Assembly: GCA_965242575.1 (NCBI GenBank)
Contig: OZ251461.1
Coordinates: 558,001-622,000, forward strand
From: JANQOH01 sp965242575
Lineage (GTDB): Bacteria; Pseudomonadota; Alphaproteobacteria; UBA7887
Reading direction: 5' to 3'
DNA: 64,000 nt
Shown: piece after piece, positions 51,519-60,338 of the stretch
Layout: each line of letters starts with the position of its first letter
How positions within the stretch are numbered: position 1 is the first letter of the stretch
Notes under the pieces: model-generated
Databases searched by the model: none
The model's input: only the letters and a program-made list of their open reading frames with translations
Told to the model about the DNA's origin: nothing
Translations under genes and position numbers: made by a program

Positions 51519-53284
51519 GCTTTTTCGAGCTCGTCGACGAATCCGGAGATCGTGTCGAGGCCGCGGCTCCAGAACGCCGGGTCGCGGGCGTCGAGGCCGA
51601 ACGGCGCCAGCAACTCGCGGTGGCGCAGGGTCCCGCCGGCGCGCAGCATGTCGAGGTAGCGCGCCTCGAACCCGTCCGGCGATTCGCGCCACACGGCGTA
51701 GAGCGCCAGCGCCAGGCACTCGCCGAAGGCGTAGGCGTACACGTAGAACGGCGTGTGGACGAAATGCGGGATGTAGGACCAGAACGCCCGGTAGTCGTCG
51801 TCCAGCCGGACCGAGGGGCCCAGGCTCTCGCCCTGGACCGCCATCCACAGATCGCCGATCTCGTCCGCCGTCAGCTCGCCCTTCGCGCGCCGGTCGTGCA
51901 GGCGGATCTCGAAATCGCAGAACGCCGCCTGCCGCGCGACGGTGTTCAGCATGTCCTCCACCTTGCCGGCGAGCAGCGCGCGGCGGCGCGCCGGGTCCGC
52001 CTCGCCGTCGAGCAGGGCGCGGAACGTCAATTGCTCGCCGAACACGCTCGCCGTCTCCGACAGGGTCAGCGGCGGGTCCGCCATCAGCGCGCCCCGGGGA
52101 GCGGACAGGACCTGGTGGACGCCGTGGCCCAGTTCGTGCGCCAGCACAGCCGCGTCGCGCGGCCGCCCCCGGTAGTTGAGCAATACGTAAGGGTGCGCCG
52201 ACGCCGCCGCGGGGTGCGAGAACGCGCCCGGGTCCTTGCCCGGCCGCGGCGCCGCGTCGATCCAGCCCTCGTCGAAAAACCGCGCGGCGATGCGCGCCGT
52301 CTCCGGCGAGAACCCGGCGTAGGCGGCGAGGACGACGCGCCGCGCCTCGTCCCACGGAATGCGCCGCCCGCCGGCCCCCGGCGGCGGCGCGAGGCGGTCG
52401 CGCCAGTCCAGAGCGTCCGCGCCGAACCAGCGCGCCTTCAGCGCGTAATAGCGGTGCGACAGGCGCGGGACGGACTCGCGCGCCGCCGCGAGCAGCGCGT
52501 CGACCACCTCGTCCTCGACGCGGTTCTCCAGGTTGCGCCGCGAGATGGGCCGGGGGTGGCCGCGCCACGAATCCTCGATCGCCTTGTCCTTCGCCAGCGT
52601 GTTGAGGATCAGCGCGAAGACCGGCGCGTTCTCCCCCAGCACGCGCGACACGCCCGCGGCGGCGGCGCGCCGGGTCTCCGCGTCCTCGTCGGACAGCAGG
52701 TCCAGCGCCGCCGCGCAGTCCAGCTCCCGCCCCCGGACCGGGAAGCGCAGCCCCGCCACCGTCCGGTCGAACAGCCGCGTCCAGGCGTCGGCGCCGGCGA
52801 CGCGCTTCTCGTGCAGCAGGCGCTCCAGCTCGTCGGAGAGCTGGTGCGGGCGGAAATCGCGCAGGTCGCGGATCCACGGGCGGAGCCGCGCCAGCGCCGG
52901 ATCCGCCAGCCGCTCCGCCAGCGCGTCGTCGTCCATGCGGTTGATTTCGAGGCCGACGAACAACAGTTTCGCGGCGATGGCGTTGGTCCGCTCCCGCACG
53001 TCCTGGAGGAACCGCCCGGCGCGCGGGTCGGTCATGTCGCCGGCGTGCAGCAGTTCGGCGTAGCTGGAGGCGCGCTCCAGGACGTCGGTAATCGCCTCGT
53101 ATTCGCCGACCGCCGCCGCCAGCCCGGCGCCGTCGAGCGCCGCCAGCCGCCCCTTGCAGCGCTCCGCGAGCGCCCCGGCGCGCGCCTCCGCATCCGCCAG
53201 GTCGCGCGCCAGCGCCGGCGAATCGGCGCCGTCGTAAAGGTCGGAGAGGTCCCATTCGGGGAGCGATCCGGGGGCGTCGGTCAT
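51515..53284 (-). CDS. pepF: Oligoendopeptidase F
   Basis: 589 residues, cytoplasmic M3-family zinc peptidase that cuts short peptides. The zinc-binding HELGHGVHQ is in VLAHELGHGVHQVLSAPRG. WDLSDLYDG at the N-terminus, YVLLNYRGRPRDAAVLAHEL and FVHTPFYVYAYAFGE are family stretches. ATG 53284 is the first start before the conserved domain. It is immediately upstream of the two peptide genes and its 3' end has been partly duplicated with them. Whether it processes those peptides is speculation. Confidence 0.93.
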   Translation of the reverse strand: MTDAPGSLPEWDLSDLYDGADSPALARDLADAEARAGALAERCKGRLAALDGAGLAAAVGEYEAITDVLERASSYAELLHAGDMTDPRAGRFLQDVRERTNAIAAKLLFVGLEINRMDDDALAERLADPALARLRPWIRDLRDFRPHQLSDELERLLHEKRVAGADAWTRLFDRTVAGLRFPVRGRELDCAAALDLLSDEDAETRRAAAAGVSRVLGENAPVFALILNTLAKDKAIEDSWRGHPRPISRRNLENRVEDEVVDALLAAARESVPRLSHRYYALKARWFGADALDWRDRLAPPPGAGGRRIPWDEARRVVLAAYAGFSPETARIAARFFDEGWIDAAPRPGKDPGAFSHPAAASAHPYVLLNYRGRPRDAAVLAHELGHGVHQVLSAPRGALMADPPLTLSETASVFGEQLTFRALLDGEADPARRRALLAGKVEDMLNTVARQAAFCDFEIRLHDRRAKGELTADEIGDLWMAVQGESLGPSVRLDDDYRAFWSYIPHFVHTPFYVYAYAFGECLALALYAVWRESPDGFEARYLDMLRAGGTLRHRELLAPFGLDARDPAFWSRGLDTISGFVDELEKA

Positions 53285-53313
53285 GCCGTCTCCATTTCCG
53301 CGCCGGGGGAGCG

Positions 53314-53319
53314 TATAAT
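53314..53319 (+). promoter_or_regulatory. TATAAT box upstream of the acyl-CoA ligase gene
   Basis: A perfect TATAAT lies 41 bases before ATG 53361 in the 76-base gap between pepF and the ligase. A ribosome site (gggggag) follows. No good -35 is visible at 17 bases. Confidence 0.4.
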
Positions 53320-53360
53320 TTCGCGGGGAAGCGGGCCAACCGCGCGGGGGAGAAGCGGCG

Positions 53361-55148
53361 ATGACGCTCGACAGCTGGCCCAACCTGGCGGCGATGTTTT
53401 TCTCGCAGGCCGAGCGCCTGGACGGCAAGCCGTTCCTGTGGAGCAAGCGCGGCGGCGCCTACGCGGCGCTGTCGTGGCGCGAGACCGCGGCGCAGGTCCG
53501 CGCCCTCGCCGGCGCGCTGCGGCGCTACGGCCTCGCGCCCGGCGACCGGGTGCTGTTGTGCTCCGAGAACGCGCCGCACTGGGCCATCGCCGACTTCGCG
53601 ATCATGGCCGCCGGCGGGATCACGGTCCCGGCCTACACCACCAACACCGTCCGCGACCACGCGCACGTGCTGGCCGATTCGGGGGCGGCGATGGCGGTCG
53701 TCTCCAGCGCCGCGCTCGGCGGCCGCGTCGTGGCCGCCGCCGCCGAGGCGCCGGCGCTGAAGCGCGTCGTCGCCGTCGCGCCGCCGGCGGCGGAGGGCGG
53801 CCCCGAGGTCACGAACTGGGAGCAAGCCCTCGCCGACGGCGCAGGCGCGGCGATCAACGACCCGGCGGCGATCGACGGCGACTCGGTGGCCTGCCTCATC
53901 TACACGTCGGGCACCGGCGGCGCGCCGAAGGGGGTGATGCTGAGCCACCGCGCCATCCTCGCCAACTGCTTCGGCGCGCACGACCTGCTGCGCGAACTCG
54001 GCCTGGGCGAGGAGGTGTTCCTGTCGTTCCTGCCGCTGTCGCACGCCTACGAACATTCCTGCGGCCTGATGTTCCCCGCCGCCATCGGCGCGCAGATCTA
54101 CTACGCCGAGAGCATCGATAGCCTGACCGCCAACCTGGCCGAGGCGCGGCCCACCGTCATGACCGCCGTCCCGCGCCTCTACGAGGTCATGCGCCAGCGC
54201 ATCCTGTCCGGCGTCGCGCGGCAGGGCGGGGCGAAGGCGCGGCTGTTCCACCGCGCCGTCACGCTCGGCCGCAAGCGCTACGAGGCGCCGGACTCGCTCG
54301 GCCTCCTCGACCGCCTCGTCGACGCGGCGCTGGAGAAACTGGTGCGCGACAAGGTGCGGGCGCGGTTCGGCGGGCGGCTCAAGGCGCTGGTGTCCGGCGG
54401 CGCGCCGCTGAATTACGACGTAGGCGTGTTCTTCACCGCGCTCGGCCTGCGGGTGCTGCAAGGCTACGGGCAGACCGAAGCGGCGCCGGTGGTCAGCTGC
54501 AACCGCCCCGGCCGCGTCCGGCTGGAGACGGTGGGCCGCCCCGTCGCCGGGGTGGAGGCGAAGATCGCCGGGGACGGCGAAATCCTGGTCCGCGGCCCGC
54601 TGCTGATGGACGGCTATTGGGGCCGGCCCGAAGACACCGCCGAGGCCCTGCGCGATGGCTGGCTGCACACCGGCGACGTGGGCCAGATCGACGCCGACGG
54701 CTACATCCGCATCACCGACCGCAAGAAGGACCTGATCGTCAATTCCGGCGGCGACAACATTGCGCCGCAGCGCGTCGAGGGCGTCCTCGCGCTGGAGCCC
54801 GAGATCGCCCAGGCGATGGCGGTGGGCGACCGCCGCCCGCATCTGGTCGGGCTGGTGGTCCCGGCGGAGGAGTTCGTCGGCGAATGGGCGCGCGGGCGCG
54901 GCGTGGAGCCGGACCTGTCCGCGCTGGCCGGCGACCCGGACTTCCGCGCGGCAGTGGGCGCGGCGGTCGCCCGCGCCAACGCCGGGCTGTCGCGGATCGA
55001 GCAGGTCAAGCGCTTCGCCATCGCCCGCGAGCCGTTCACGGTCGAGAACGCGACGATGACCCCGACCTTGAAAATCCGCCGCCACGAAGTGTTGAAGCGC
55101 TACGGCGCCGAACTCGACGCGCTCTATGCGCGGGCGGAGGCGGGGTGA
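53361..55148 (+). CDS. AMP-dependent long-chain acyl-CoA ligase
   Basis: 595 residues. It activates fatty acids to acyl-CoA with ATP. The P-loop-like motif is LIYTSGTGGAPKGVMLSH (a Gly replaces the usual Thr after GT). FLPLSHAYEH, GGAPL, QGYGQTEAAPV and the hinge DRKKDLIVNSGGDNI are all present, as is the catalytic lysine region MTPTLKIRR. It is a FAA1-like long form. Its last about 60 codons are duplicated at 55656-55839. Confidence 0.92.
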   Translation: MTLDSWPNLAAMFFSQAERLDGKPFLWSKRGGAYAALSWRETAAQVRALAGALRRYGLAPGDRVLLCSENAPHWAIADFAIMAAGGITVPAYTTNTVRDHAHVLADSGAAMAVVSSAALGGRVVAAAAEAPALKRVVAVAPPAAEGGPEVTNWEQALADGAGAAINDPAAIDGDSVACLIYTSGTGGAPKGVMLSHRAILANCFGAHDLLRELGLGEEVFLSFLPLSHAYEHSCGLMFPAAIGAQIYYAESIDSLTANLAEARPTVMTAVPRLYEVMRQRILSGVARQGGAKARLFHRAVTLGRKRYEAPDSLGLLDRLVDAALEKLVRDKVRARFGGRLKALVSGGAPLNYDVGVFFTALGLRVLQGYGQTEAAPVVSCNRPGRVRLETVGRPVAGVEAKIAGDGEILVRGPLLMDGYWGRPEDTAEALRDGWLHTGDVGQIDADGYIRITDRKKDLIVNSGGDNIAPQRVEGVLALEPEIAQAMAVGDRRPHLVGLVVPAEEFVGEWARGRGVEPDLSALAGDPDFRAAVGAAVARANAGLSRIEQVKRFAIAREPFTVENATMTPTLKIRRHEVLKRYGAELDALYARAEAG

Positions 55149-55288
55149 CTCCGTTCGCCGAATTCCGCCGCCGGGCCGAGGCGCGCCAGGGCGTGACGGT
55201 CAACTGGAGCGCGACGGGCATGGAGCGGCGACTCGCGCGAGGCGTCCTGTTTGCCGGACACGCCATCCGCATGCGAAAGTGCCCGTGA
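55145..55288 (+). pseudogene. Truncated duplicate of the start of the Tag-like glycosylase gene
   Basis: GTG 55145 overlaps the ligase TGA (GTGA) and reads TPFAEFRRRAEARQG, matching the beginning of 55836-56504 (TPFAEFRRRAEERHG). Homology ends after about 15 codons and the frame runs on into unrelated sequence to 55288. With 55656-55839 it shows that the ligase/glycosylase junction is present twice. Confidence 0.65.
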
Positions 55289-55312
55289 AGGAATGGCGCG
55301 AGGGAGGATGGC

Positions 55313-55654
55313 ATGGCGGTTATCGCGGAAGACGGAATGGACGGGCGGATCGACAGGCGCGCGAACTGGCGCGACTGGAGCCCCGTAATCGCCCTGGTCG
55401 TGGGGTTCCTCGGCGTAATCGTGTCCATCCTGGCGGTGGGTATGGCGATACTCGGCGCGGTCGACGGGGCGAGAGCGGAGATCGGCGGCGTGAGAACCGA
55501 GCTCAAGGCGGAGATCGGCGTCGTCGGGGCGAAGGTCGACGATTTGGCGGCGGGACAGGCGGAGATCCGCGAACGCCTCACGCGCGTCGAGGCGCAGCTC
55601 GAGGTCCTGTCCGGCGCATGGCCGCCGGCGCGGAGAAGCGGCGCCGACCGATAA
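55313..55654 (+). CDS. Small membrane-anchored coiled-coil protein (paralogue B)
   Basis: 113 residues from ATG 55313 after a strong GGAGG. RANWRDWSPVIALVVGFLG starts the transmembrane helix (VGFLGVIVSILAVGMAILGA), followed by a coiled coil with an extra heptad-like stretch (GVRTELKAEIGVVGAKVDDL), then AGQAEIRERLTRVEAQLEVL. It is paralogous to 43534-43818. It sits between two copies of a duplicated gene junction, as if it arrived as, or together with, a duplication cassette. Function unknown. Confidence 0.75.
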   Translation: MAVIAEDGMDGRIDRRANWRDWSPVIALVVGFLGVIVSILAVGMAILGAVDGARAEIGGVRTELKAEIGVVGAKVDDLAAGQAEIRERLTRVEAQLEVLSGAWPPARRSGADR

Positions 55655-55655
55655 C

Positions 55656-55839
55656 CGGCGCGGTCGCCCGCGCCGACGCCGGGCCGTCGCGGATCGAGCA
55701 GGCCGAGCGCTTCGCGGTCGCCCGCGAGCCGTTCACCGTGGAGAACGCGACGATGACCCCGACCCCGAAAATCCACCGCCGCGGGGCGCCGAAGCGCTAC
55801 GGCGCCGCACGCGCCGCGCTCTACGCGCGGGCGGGATGA
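55656..55839 (+). pseudogene. Duplicated 3' end of the acyl-CoA ligase gene
   Basis: The frame reads AVARADAGPSRIEQAERFAV, then AREPFTVENATMTPTPKI, and ends in YARAG, matching the last 60 residues of 53361-55148 (SRIEQVKRFAIAREPFTVE...). It has no start of its own and several substitutions, including P for L just before the catalytic lysine. Its TGA overlaps the ATG of the next gene, preserving the ancestral ATGA coupling. Confidence 0.7.
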
Positions 55840-56504
55840 CCCCGTTCGCGGAATTCCGCCGCCGGGCCGAGGAGCGCCACGGCGGCGCGGCGGCGGTCGA
55901 CTCGCTGCTGCCCGCGCCGGCGAGCGCGGCGGAGCTGCGCGCGCGCGGCGACGACCGCTACCTGTCGCTGATGAGCCTGCGGATATTCTCGGCGGGCCTG
56001 AAGCAGTCGATGGTGAAGGCGAAATGGCCGGCGTTCGAGGAGGCGTTCCACCGCTTCGACCCGCGCCGCGCCGCGGCGATGCCCGAGCCGGAGCTGGAGG
56101 CGCTGATGGCCGACCGGCGGCTGATCCGCCATTGGCCGAAACTCTCCTCCGTCCCCGCCAACGCGCGCGCGATGCTGGCGGTGGCCGGCGAGGCGGGAAG
56201 CGTCGGCGCCTGGCTCGCCGGCTGGCCCGCGACCGACGTCATCGGCCTGTGGGCGGAGGTCGGCAAGCGTTTCAAACAGATGGGCGGGCGCTCGGCCCCC
56301 GTCTTCCTGCGCATGGCGGGCAAGGACACGTTCATGCTCTCCCCCGACGTGGCGCGGGCGCTGGTCGAGGCCGGCGCGGTCGACCGCCCGCCCTCCGGCA
56401 AGCGCGACCTGGCGCGCGTCCAGGCGGCGTTCGGCGCCTGGACGGAGGAATCCGGCGCCCCGCTCTGCGCCATAAGCCGCACCCTCGCCCTGGCGATGGA
56501 CTGA
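55836..56504 (+). CDS. DNA-3-methyladenine glycosylase I-like protein
   Basis: 222 residues. YLSLMSLRIFSAGLKQSMVKAKWPAFEEAF and DPRRAAAMPEPELEALM, then RLIRHWPKLSSVPANARAML, follow the Tag (3-methyladenine glycosylase I) core. The N-terminal zinc Cys and C-terminal His/Cys ligands of E. coli Tag are absent, so this is a zinc-less variant. The start ATG overlaps the TGA of a duplicated ligase tail. It is followed after 13 bases by the OLD-type ATPase. Confidence 0.75.
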   Translation: MTPFAEFRRRAEERHGGAAAVDSLLPAPASAAELRARGDDRYLSLMSLRIFSAGLKQSMVKAKWPAFEEAFHRFDPRRAAAMPEPELEALMADRRLIRHWPKLSSVPANARAMLAVAGEAGSVGAWLAGWPATDVIGLWAEVGKRFKQMGGRSAPVFLRMAGKDTFMLSPDVARALVEAGAVDRPPSGKRDLARVQAAFGAWTEESGAPLCAISRTLALAMD

Positions 56505-56517
56505 CCCGGGGCGGGCC

Positions 56518-58245
56518 GTGCTCACCAAACTGACCGTCCGCAACTTCAAGCGTTTCGAGGACGTCGAAATCGCGCTCGAGAACCCGGTGGTGTTCATCGG
56601 GCCGAACAATTCCGGCAAGACGTCGGCGATGCAGGCGCTGGCGCTGTGGCATACCGGACTGCGTATATGGAACGCTAGGCGCGCGGGCGAGGCCGCGCCG
56701 GAGAAACGCCCGGGCGTGACGGTCAACCGCCGCGATGCGATAGCGGTTCCGGTCCCGCGCGCCGCGCTTCTGTGGCGCGGCCTCCGCACCCGCGACGCGA
56801 CGCGCAAGGCCGACGGCGGCCAGAGCACCAAAAACGTCCGCGTCGAAATCGTCGTCGAGGGAGTCTCCGAGGGCCGCGCGTGGACCTGCGGGCTGGAGTT
56901 CGATTACGCCAACCCGGAATCCTTCTACTGCCGGCCGCTGCGGACGGAAGCGGGCCGCATGCCGGTTCCGGACGCCGCCGGAGCGGTCCGGCCGGTCTTC
57001 CTGCCGCCGATGTCAGGCCTCGCGGCGACCGAGACGCGGATCGACCGGGGCGCGGTGGACGTGCGGATCGGCGAGGGGCGCACGGCGGAAGTGCTCCGCA
57101 ACCTCTGTTACCGCATCCACGAGGAGACGCCGGAGCTCTGGCCGGATCTGGCGAGACGGATCGAATCCCTCTTCGGCGCGACTCTCGAGGCGCCCGAATA
57201 CGTCCCCGCGCGCGGCGAGATCGAAATGGCCTACACGGAAGGCGGGATTCGGCTCGACCTGTCGTCCAGCGGGCGGGGGTTGCAGCAGACCTTGCTGATG
57301 ACGGCCTATATGTACGTCAATCCGGGAGCCGTGTTTCTTCTCGACGAACCCGACGCGCATCTCGAGATTTTGCGCCAACGTGAGGTTTACAACCTCCTTA
57401 CGGAAACCGCCTCGCAAAAAGGCGGGCAGATCGTCGCGGCGAGCCATTCGGAAGTGGTCCTGAACGAAGCCGCGGGCAAGGATCTCGTCGTCGCCTTTCC
57501 GAGCGTGGGCGCGCCGCGCCGCATCGACAGGCGGGCCGGGGTCGACCAGCTGCGCAAGGCGCTCGCGGAGATCGGTTTCGACCAATACGCGCAAGCCGAA
57601 CAGAACGGCTGGGTGCTCTATCTGGAGGGTTCGACCGATCTGGCTATCTTGCACGCCTTCGCGCGGCGCCTGGGCCACGCTGCGGCCGAACGTCTGCTGG
57701 AGCGGCCTTTCGTCCATTACGTGGGCAACCGGCCGAGCGCGGCCGAGCGGCATTATTTCGGCCTCCGCGAAGCGCTTCCCGGTTTGAAGGGCGTCGCCCT
57801 CTTCGACCGCATCGACGCCGGCCCGGCGGGCGGCCCGCTCGTCCGGCTGGTCTGGAGGAAGAGGGAGATCGAAAACTACCTGTGCTCCGAAGCGGCGCTC
57901 GAGGCCTGGGCCAGAAGCGGCGCCGAGGGCCCCGCGCCGCTCTTCGCCAAAGCGGACGCGGACCGGCGCGCAGCCGCGATGCGCGAGGCGGTCTCCGAGG
58001 TCGCGGGCGCGATGGAGACGCTGGGCAAGGGCTCGCCCTGGGACGGCGGCGCCAAGGCGAGCGATGATTTCCTCACCCCCCTGTTCGCCGCCTACTTCCG
58101 CAAGCTCGGCCTCTCCGACCGGATGGCCAAAAAGAACTTTCACGAACTCGCGCGGTTCGTCCCGGAAGCCGGGATCGACCCGGAGGTAGGGGAGAAGCTC
58201 GACGCCATCGCGCGCGCGGCGGGCGCCGCGGAGCCGGCTGCGTGA
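56518..58245 (+). CDS. OLD-family ATPase with TOPRIM-like C-terminus
   Basis: 575 residues from GTG 56518. The N-terminal SMC/ABC-type ATPase has Walker A GPNNSGKTS (29-37), signature LSSSGRGLQQTLL, Walker B VFLLDEPDAHLE and the switch His in AASHSEVVLNE. The C-terminal part has LYLEGSTDLAILHAFARRL and LFDRIDAG, the Glu and Asp-x-x-Asp positions of an OLD/TOPRIM nuclease, and KREIENYLC. OLD proteins act as phage-defence nucleases. No UvrD-type helicase (GajB-like) is adjacent, so it looks like a stand-alone class 1 member. Confidence 0.83.
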   Translation: MLTKLTVRNFKRFEDVEIALENPVVFIGPNNSGKTSAMQALALWHTGLRIWNARRAGEAAPEKRPGVTVNRRDAIAVPVPRAALLWRGLRTRDATRKADGGQSTKNVRVEIVVEGVSEGRAWTCGLEFDYANPESFYCRPLRTEAGRMPVPDAAGAVRPVFLPPMSGLAATETRIDRGAVDVRIGEGRTAEVLRNLCYRIHEETPELWPDLARRIESLFGATLEAPEYVPARGEIEMAYTEGGIRLDLSSSGRGLQQTLLMTAYMYVNPGAVFLLDEPDAHLEILRQREVYNLLTETASQKGGQIVAASHSEVVLNEAAGKDLVVAFPSVGAPRRIDRRAGVDQLRKALAEIGFDQYAQAEQNGWVLYLEGSTDLAILHAFARRLGHAAAERLLERPFVHYVGNRPSAAERHYFGLREALPGLKGVALFDRIDAGPAGGPLVRLVWRKREIENYLCSEAALEAWARSGAEGPAPLFAKADADRRAAAMREAVSEVAGAMETLGKGSPWDGGAKASDDFLTPLFAAYFRKLGLSDRMAKKNFHELARFVPEAGIDPEVGEKLDAIARAAGAAEPAA

Positions 58246-58251
58246 CGCGCC

Positions 58252-59418
58252 GTGCGCGCGTTCCTCCGCCACCCCGCCGCGTCGGCGCTCGGCGGCTTCC
58301 TCGCCCTCGCCGCCGCCATCGGCATAGGCCGCTTCGCCTATACGCCGATACTGCCCTACATGGTGGAGGAACTGGGGCTCGACCGGTCGCGGGCCGGGCT
58401 CATCGCCTCGGCGAACTTCCTCGGCTATTTCGTCGGCGCGCTGGCCGCGGCGGCGGCGCCGGGCGGGCGGCGGCTCCGGTTGCCGTGGGCGCTGGCGCTG
58501 AACGCGCTCGCCGTCGGCGCGATGGCCGCCGGCGCCTCGGTACCGCTCTTCCTCCTCCTGCGTTTCGCGAGCGGGGCGGCGAGCGCGCTGGCGATGGTCT
58601 TCGCCTCGGCGCTGGTCCTGGAGCGGCTCGCCGCGATGCGCCGCCCGGAATGGGCCGCGCTGCTCTACGCCGGAGTCGGCGGCGGGATCGCCATCTCCGC
58701 CCTGGCGGTCCCGGCCGCCGCGCTCCACGGCGGCGACTGGCGCGGCCCGTGGCTCGCCTGCTCGGCCGCCGCGGCGGTCCTCTCCCTCGCGGCGGTATGG
58801 CTGGCGCGGGAGGACGCGCCGCCGCCGCCGCGCGGCCCCGCCCGCCGCGCCGCGCCGGCGGCGGATGGCGGGCCGCGGCTGCGCCGGTTCGTCCTCGCCT
58901 ACGGGCTGTTCGGCTTCGGATACGCGGTGACCGCAACTTTCGTCTCCGACATGGCGCGCGCCGACCCCGCGCTGCGCCCGGCGGAGAACGCGGTGTGGCT
59001 CTGCGTCGGGCTGGCCGCCATGCCGTCGGTCGCGCCGTGGATTTGGGCCGGGCGGCGCTGGGGCAACGACCGCGCGTTCGCGGCCGCCTGCCTCGTCGAG
59101 GCGGCGGGAGTCGCCCTGGGCGGGCTGGCCGGCGGCGCGGCGAGCCTGCTGCTGGCCGCCGGCCTTCTCGGCGGGACTTTCGTCGGCATAACGGCGCTCG
59201 GCCTCGTCAACGCCCGCCTGCTGTCGCCCGGCGACCCGCGCCGCGCCATCGCCCTGGCCACCGCGTCGTTCGGCCTGGGCCAGATGGCGGCGCCGGCCTG
59301 CGCCGGGGCGCTGCGCGACGCGTTGGGCGGCTACGCGGTCCCGTCGCTGCTGGCGGCCGCCGCCCTCGCCGCCGCGGCCCTGCTCGCGGTCGGCGCCGCG
59401 CCGCCCGGGCGGGGGTAG
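58252..59418 (+). CDS. MFS transporter (YbfB-like)
   Basis: 388 residues, GTG start, about 12 hydrophobic segments with the domain linker around 195-215 (REDAPPPPRGPARR). GIGRFAYTPILPYM near the N-terminus and NFLGYFVGAL are typical of the YbfB/YjiJ subgroup of major facilitator proteins. The substrate is unknown. It lies 6 bases after the OLD gene and may be co-transcribed by read-through. Confidence 0.85.
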   Translation: MRAFLRHPAASALGGFLALAAAIGIGRFAYTPILPYMVEELGLDRSRAGLIASANFLGYFVGALAAAAAPGGRRLRLPWALALNALAVGAMAAGASVPLFLLLRFASGAASALAMVFASALVLERLAAMRRPEWAALLYAGVGGGIAISALAVPAAALHGGDWRGPWLACSAAAAVLSLAAVWLAREDAPPPPRGPARRAAPAADGGPRLRRFVLAYGLFGFGYAVTATFVSDMARADPALRPAENAVWLCVGLAAMPSVAPWIWAGRRWGNDRAFAAACLVEAAGVALGGLAGGAASLLLAAGLLGGTFVGITALGLVNARLLSPGDPRRAIALATASFGLGQMAAPACAGALRDALGGYAVPSLLAAAALAAAALLAVGAAPPGRG

Positions 59419-59600
59419 AAGGGCGCACGCCTCTCTCGGCGATGGCGGCTGGCGCAGGCGGTCGGAGAAACTTGAGCATGGCGAGAGCGTAACGGGCGGC
59501 GGCGAGGGTGTCGCAGGCGGGCGCGTTCATGCGGGGAACGCGACTCGACGGCGCGCCGCCCGGCCTTGCCGCGCCGCGCAGGGGCTGGCATGAGAGCGCC

Positions 59601-60251
59601 ATGGCCTCGCAACGCCTGCCCGAGCCCGACGCGCCGCCGCCGCCCTATTGGGACGAGGCGCGCCGCGCGCTCGCCGCGGCCGACCCGGTGATGGCCGGGG
59701 CGATCGCCGCCGCCGGCGGGGCCGCGCTGCGGCCGCGCCGCGACGCGTTCCATTCGCTGGCGCGGTCCGTCGTCGGGCAGCAGATCTCGGTCAAGGCGGC
59801 GGAATCGGTGTGGGGGCGGCTCGCCGCGCATTGCGGCGCGGTGACACCCGCCGCGCTCGCCGGCCGGACCGGGGAGGAGCTGCGCGCCTGCGGCCTGTCG
59901 CTGCGGAAGGCGGGCTACCTGCTGGGCCTCGCCGAGCGGTTCGCCTCCGGCGCCATAGACCCGGACGCGCTGCGCCTGCTCGACGACGAAGCGGCGGTGG
60001 AGGCGCTCTGCCGGGCGAAGGGGGTCGGGCGCTGGACGGCGGAAATGTTCCTCATCTTCCACATGCTGCGGCCCGACGTGCTGCCGCTGGCCGATCTCGG
60101 CGTCCAGCGCGCCATCGGCAACCTCTACGCCGGCGGCGAGCGGCCGACGGCGGAGGCGATGCGCGCCGCCGCCGAGCCGTGGCGGCCGTGGCGCTCGGTC
60201 GCAGTGTGGCACCTGTGGCGCAGCCTCGACGCCGTGCCGGTCGAATACTGA
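59601..60251 (+). CDS. alkA: DNA-3-methyladenine glycosylase II (AlkA family)
   Basis: 216 residues. HhH-GPD superfamily base excision enzyme for alkylated purines. SLARSVVGQQISVKAAESVW, the helix-hairpin-helix AKGVGRWTAEMFLIF (149-163) and the catalytic Asp165 in PLADLGVQRAIG are present. It lacks the N-terminal TATA-like domain of E. coli AlkA, as in the shorter bacterial form. With 55836-56504 this gives two alkylation glycosylases within 4 kb. ATG 59601 was preferred over the longer frame. Confidence 0.92.
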   Translation: MASQRLPEPDAPPPPYWDEARRALAAADPVMAGAIAAAGGAALRPRRDAFHSLARSVVGQQISVKAAESVWGRLAAHCGAVTPAALAGRTGEELRACGLSLRKAGYLLGLAERFASGAIDPDALRLLDDEAAVEALCRAKGVGRWTAEMFLIFHMLRPDVLPLADLGVQRAIGNLYAGGERPTAEAMRAAAEPWRPWRSVAVWHLWRSLDAVPVEY

Positions 60252-60275
60252 CTCGCGGCGCGATCCGAACCGCGC

Positions 60276-60281
60276 TATAAT
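60276..60281 (+). promoter_or_regulatory. TATAAT box upstream of the RND operon
   Basis: A perfect TATAAT in cgcgctataatc lies 57 bases before the membrane-fusion gene. The same cgcgctataatc context occurs before 46970. GGAGGG follows as the ribosome site. No -35 was recognised and no repressor gene is adjacent. Confidence 0.4.
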
Positions 60282-60338
60282 CCCGCCCGCCCCCGCGGCG
60301 CGGCGGGCTGGTCTCCTGCGGAGGGAAAGGCGGTTCCG

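Noticed and set aside
59207..59602. 131-codon minus-strand frame between the MFS and alkA genes
   Set aside because: Mostly antisense to the transporter, with low-complexity Arg/Pro composition; the non-overlapping part is short and has no domain.
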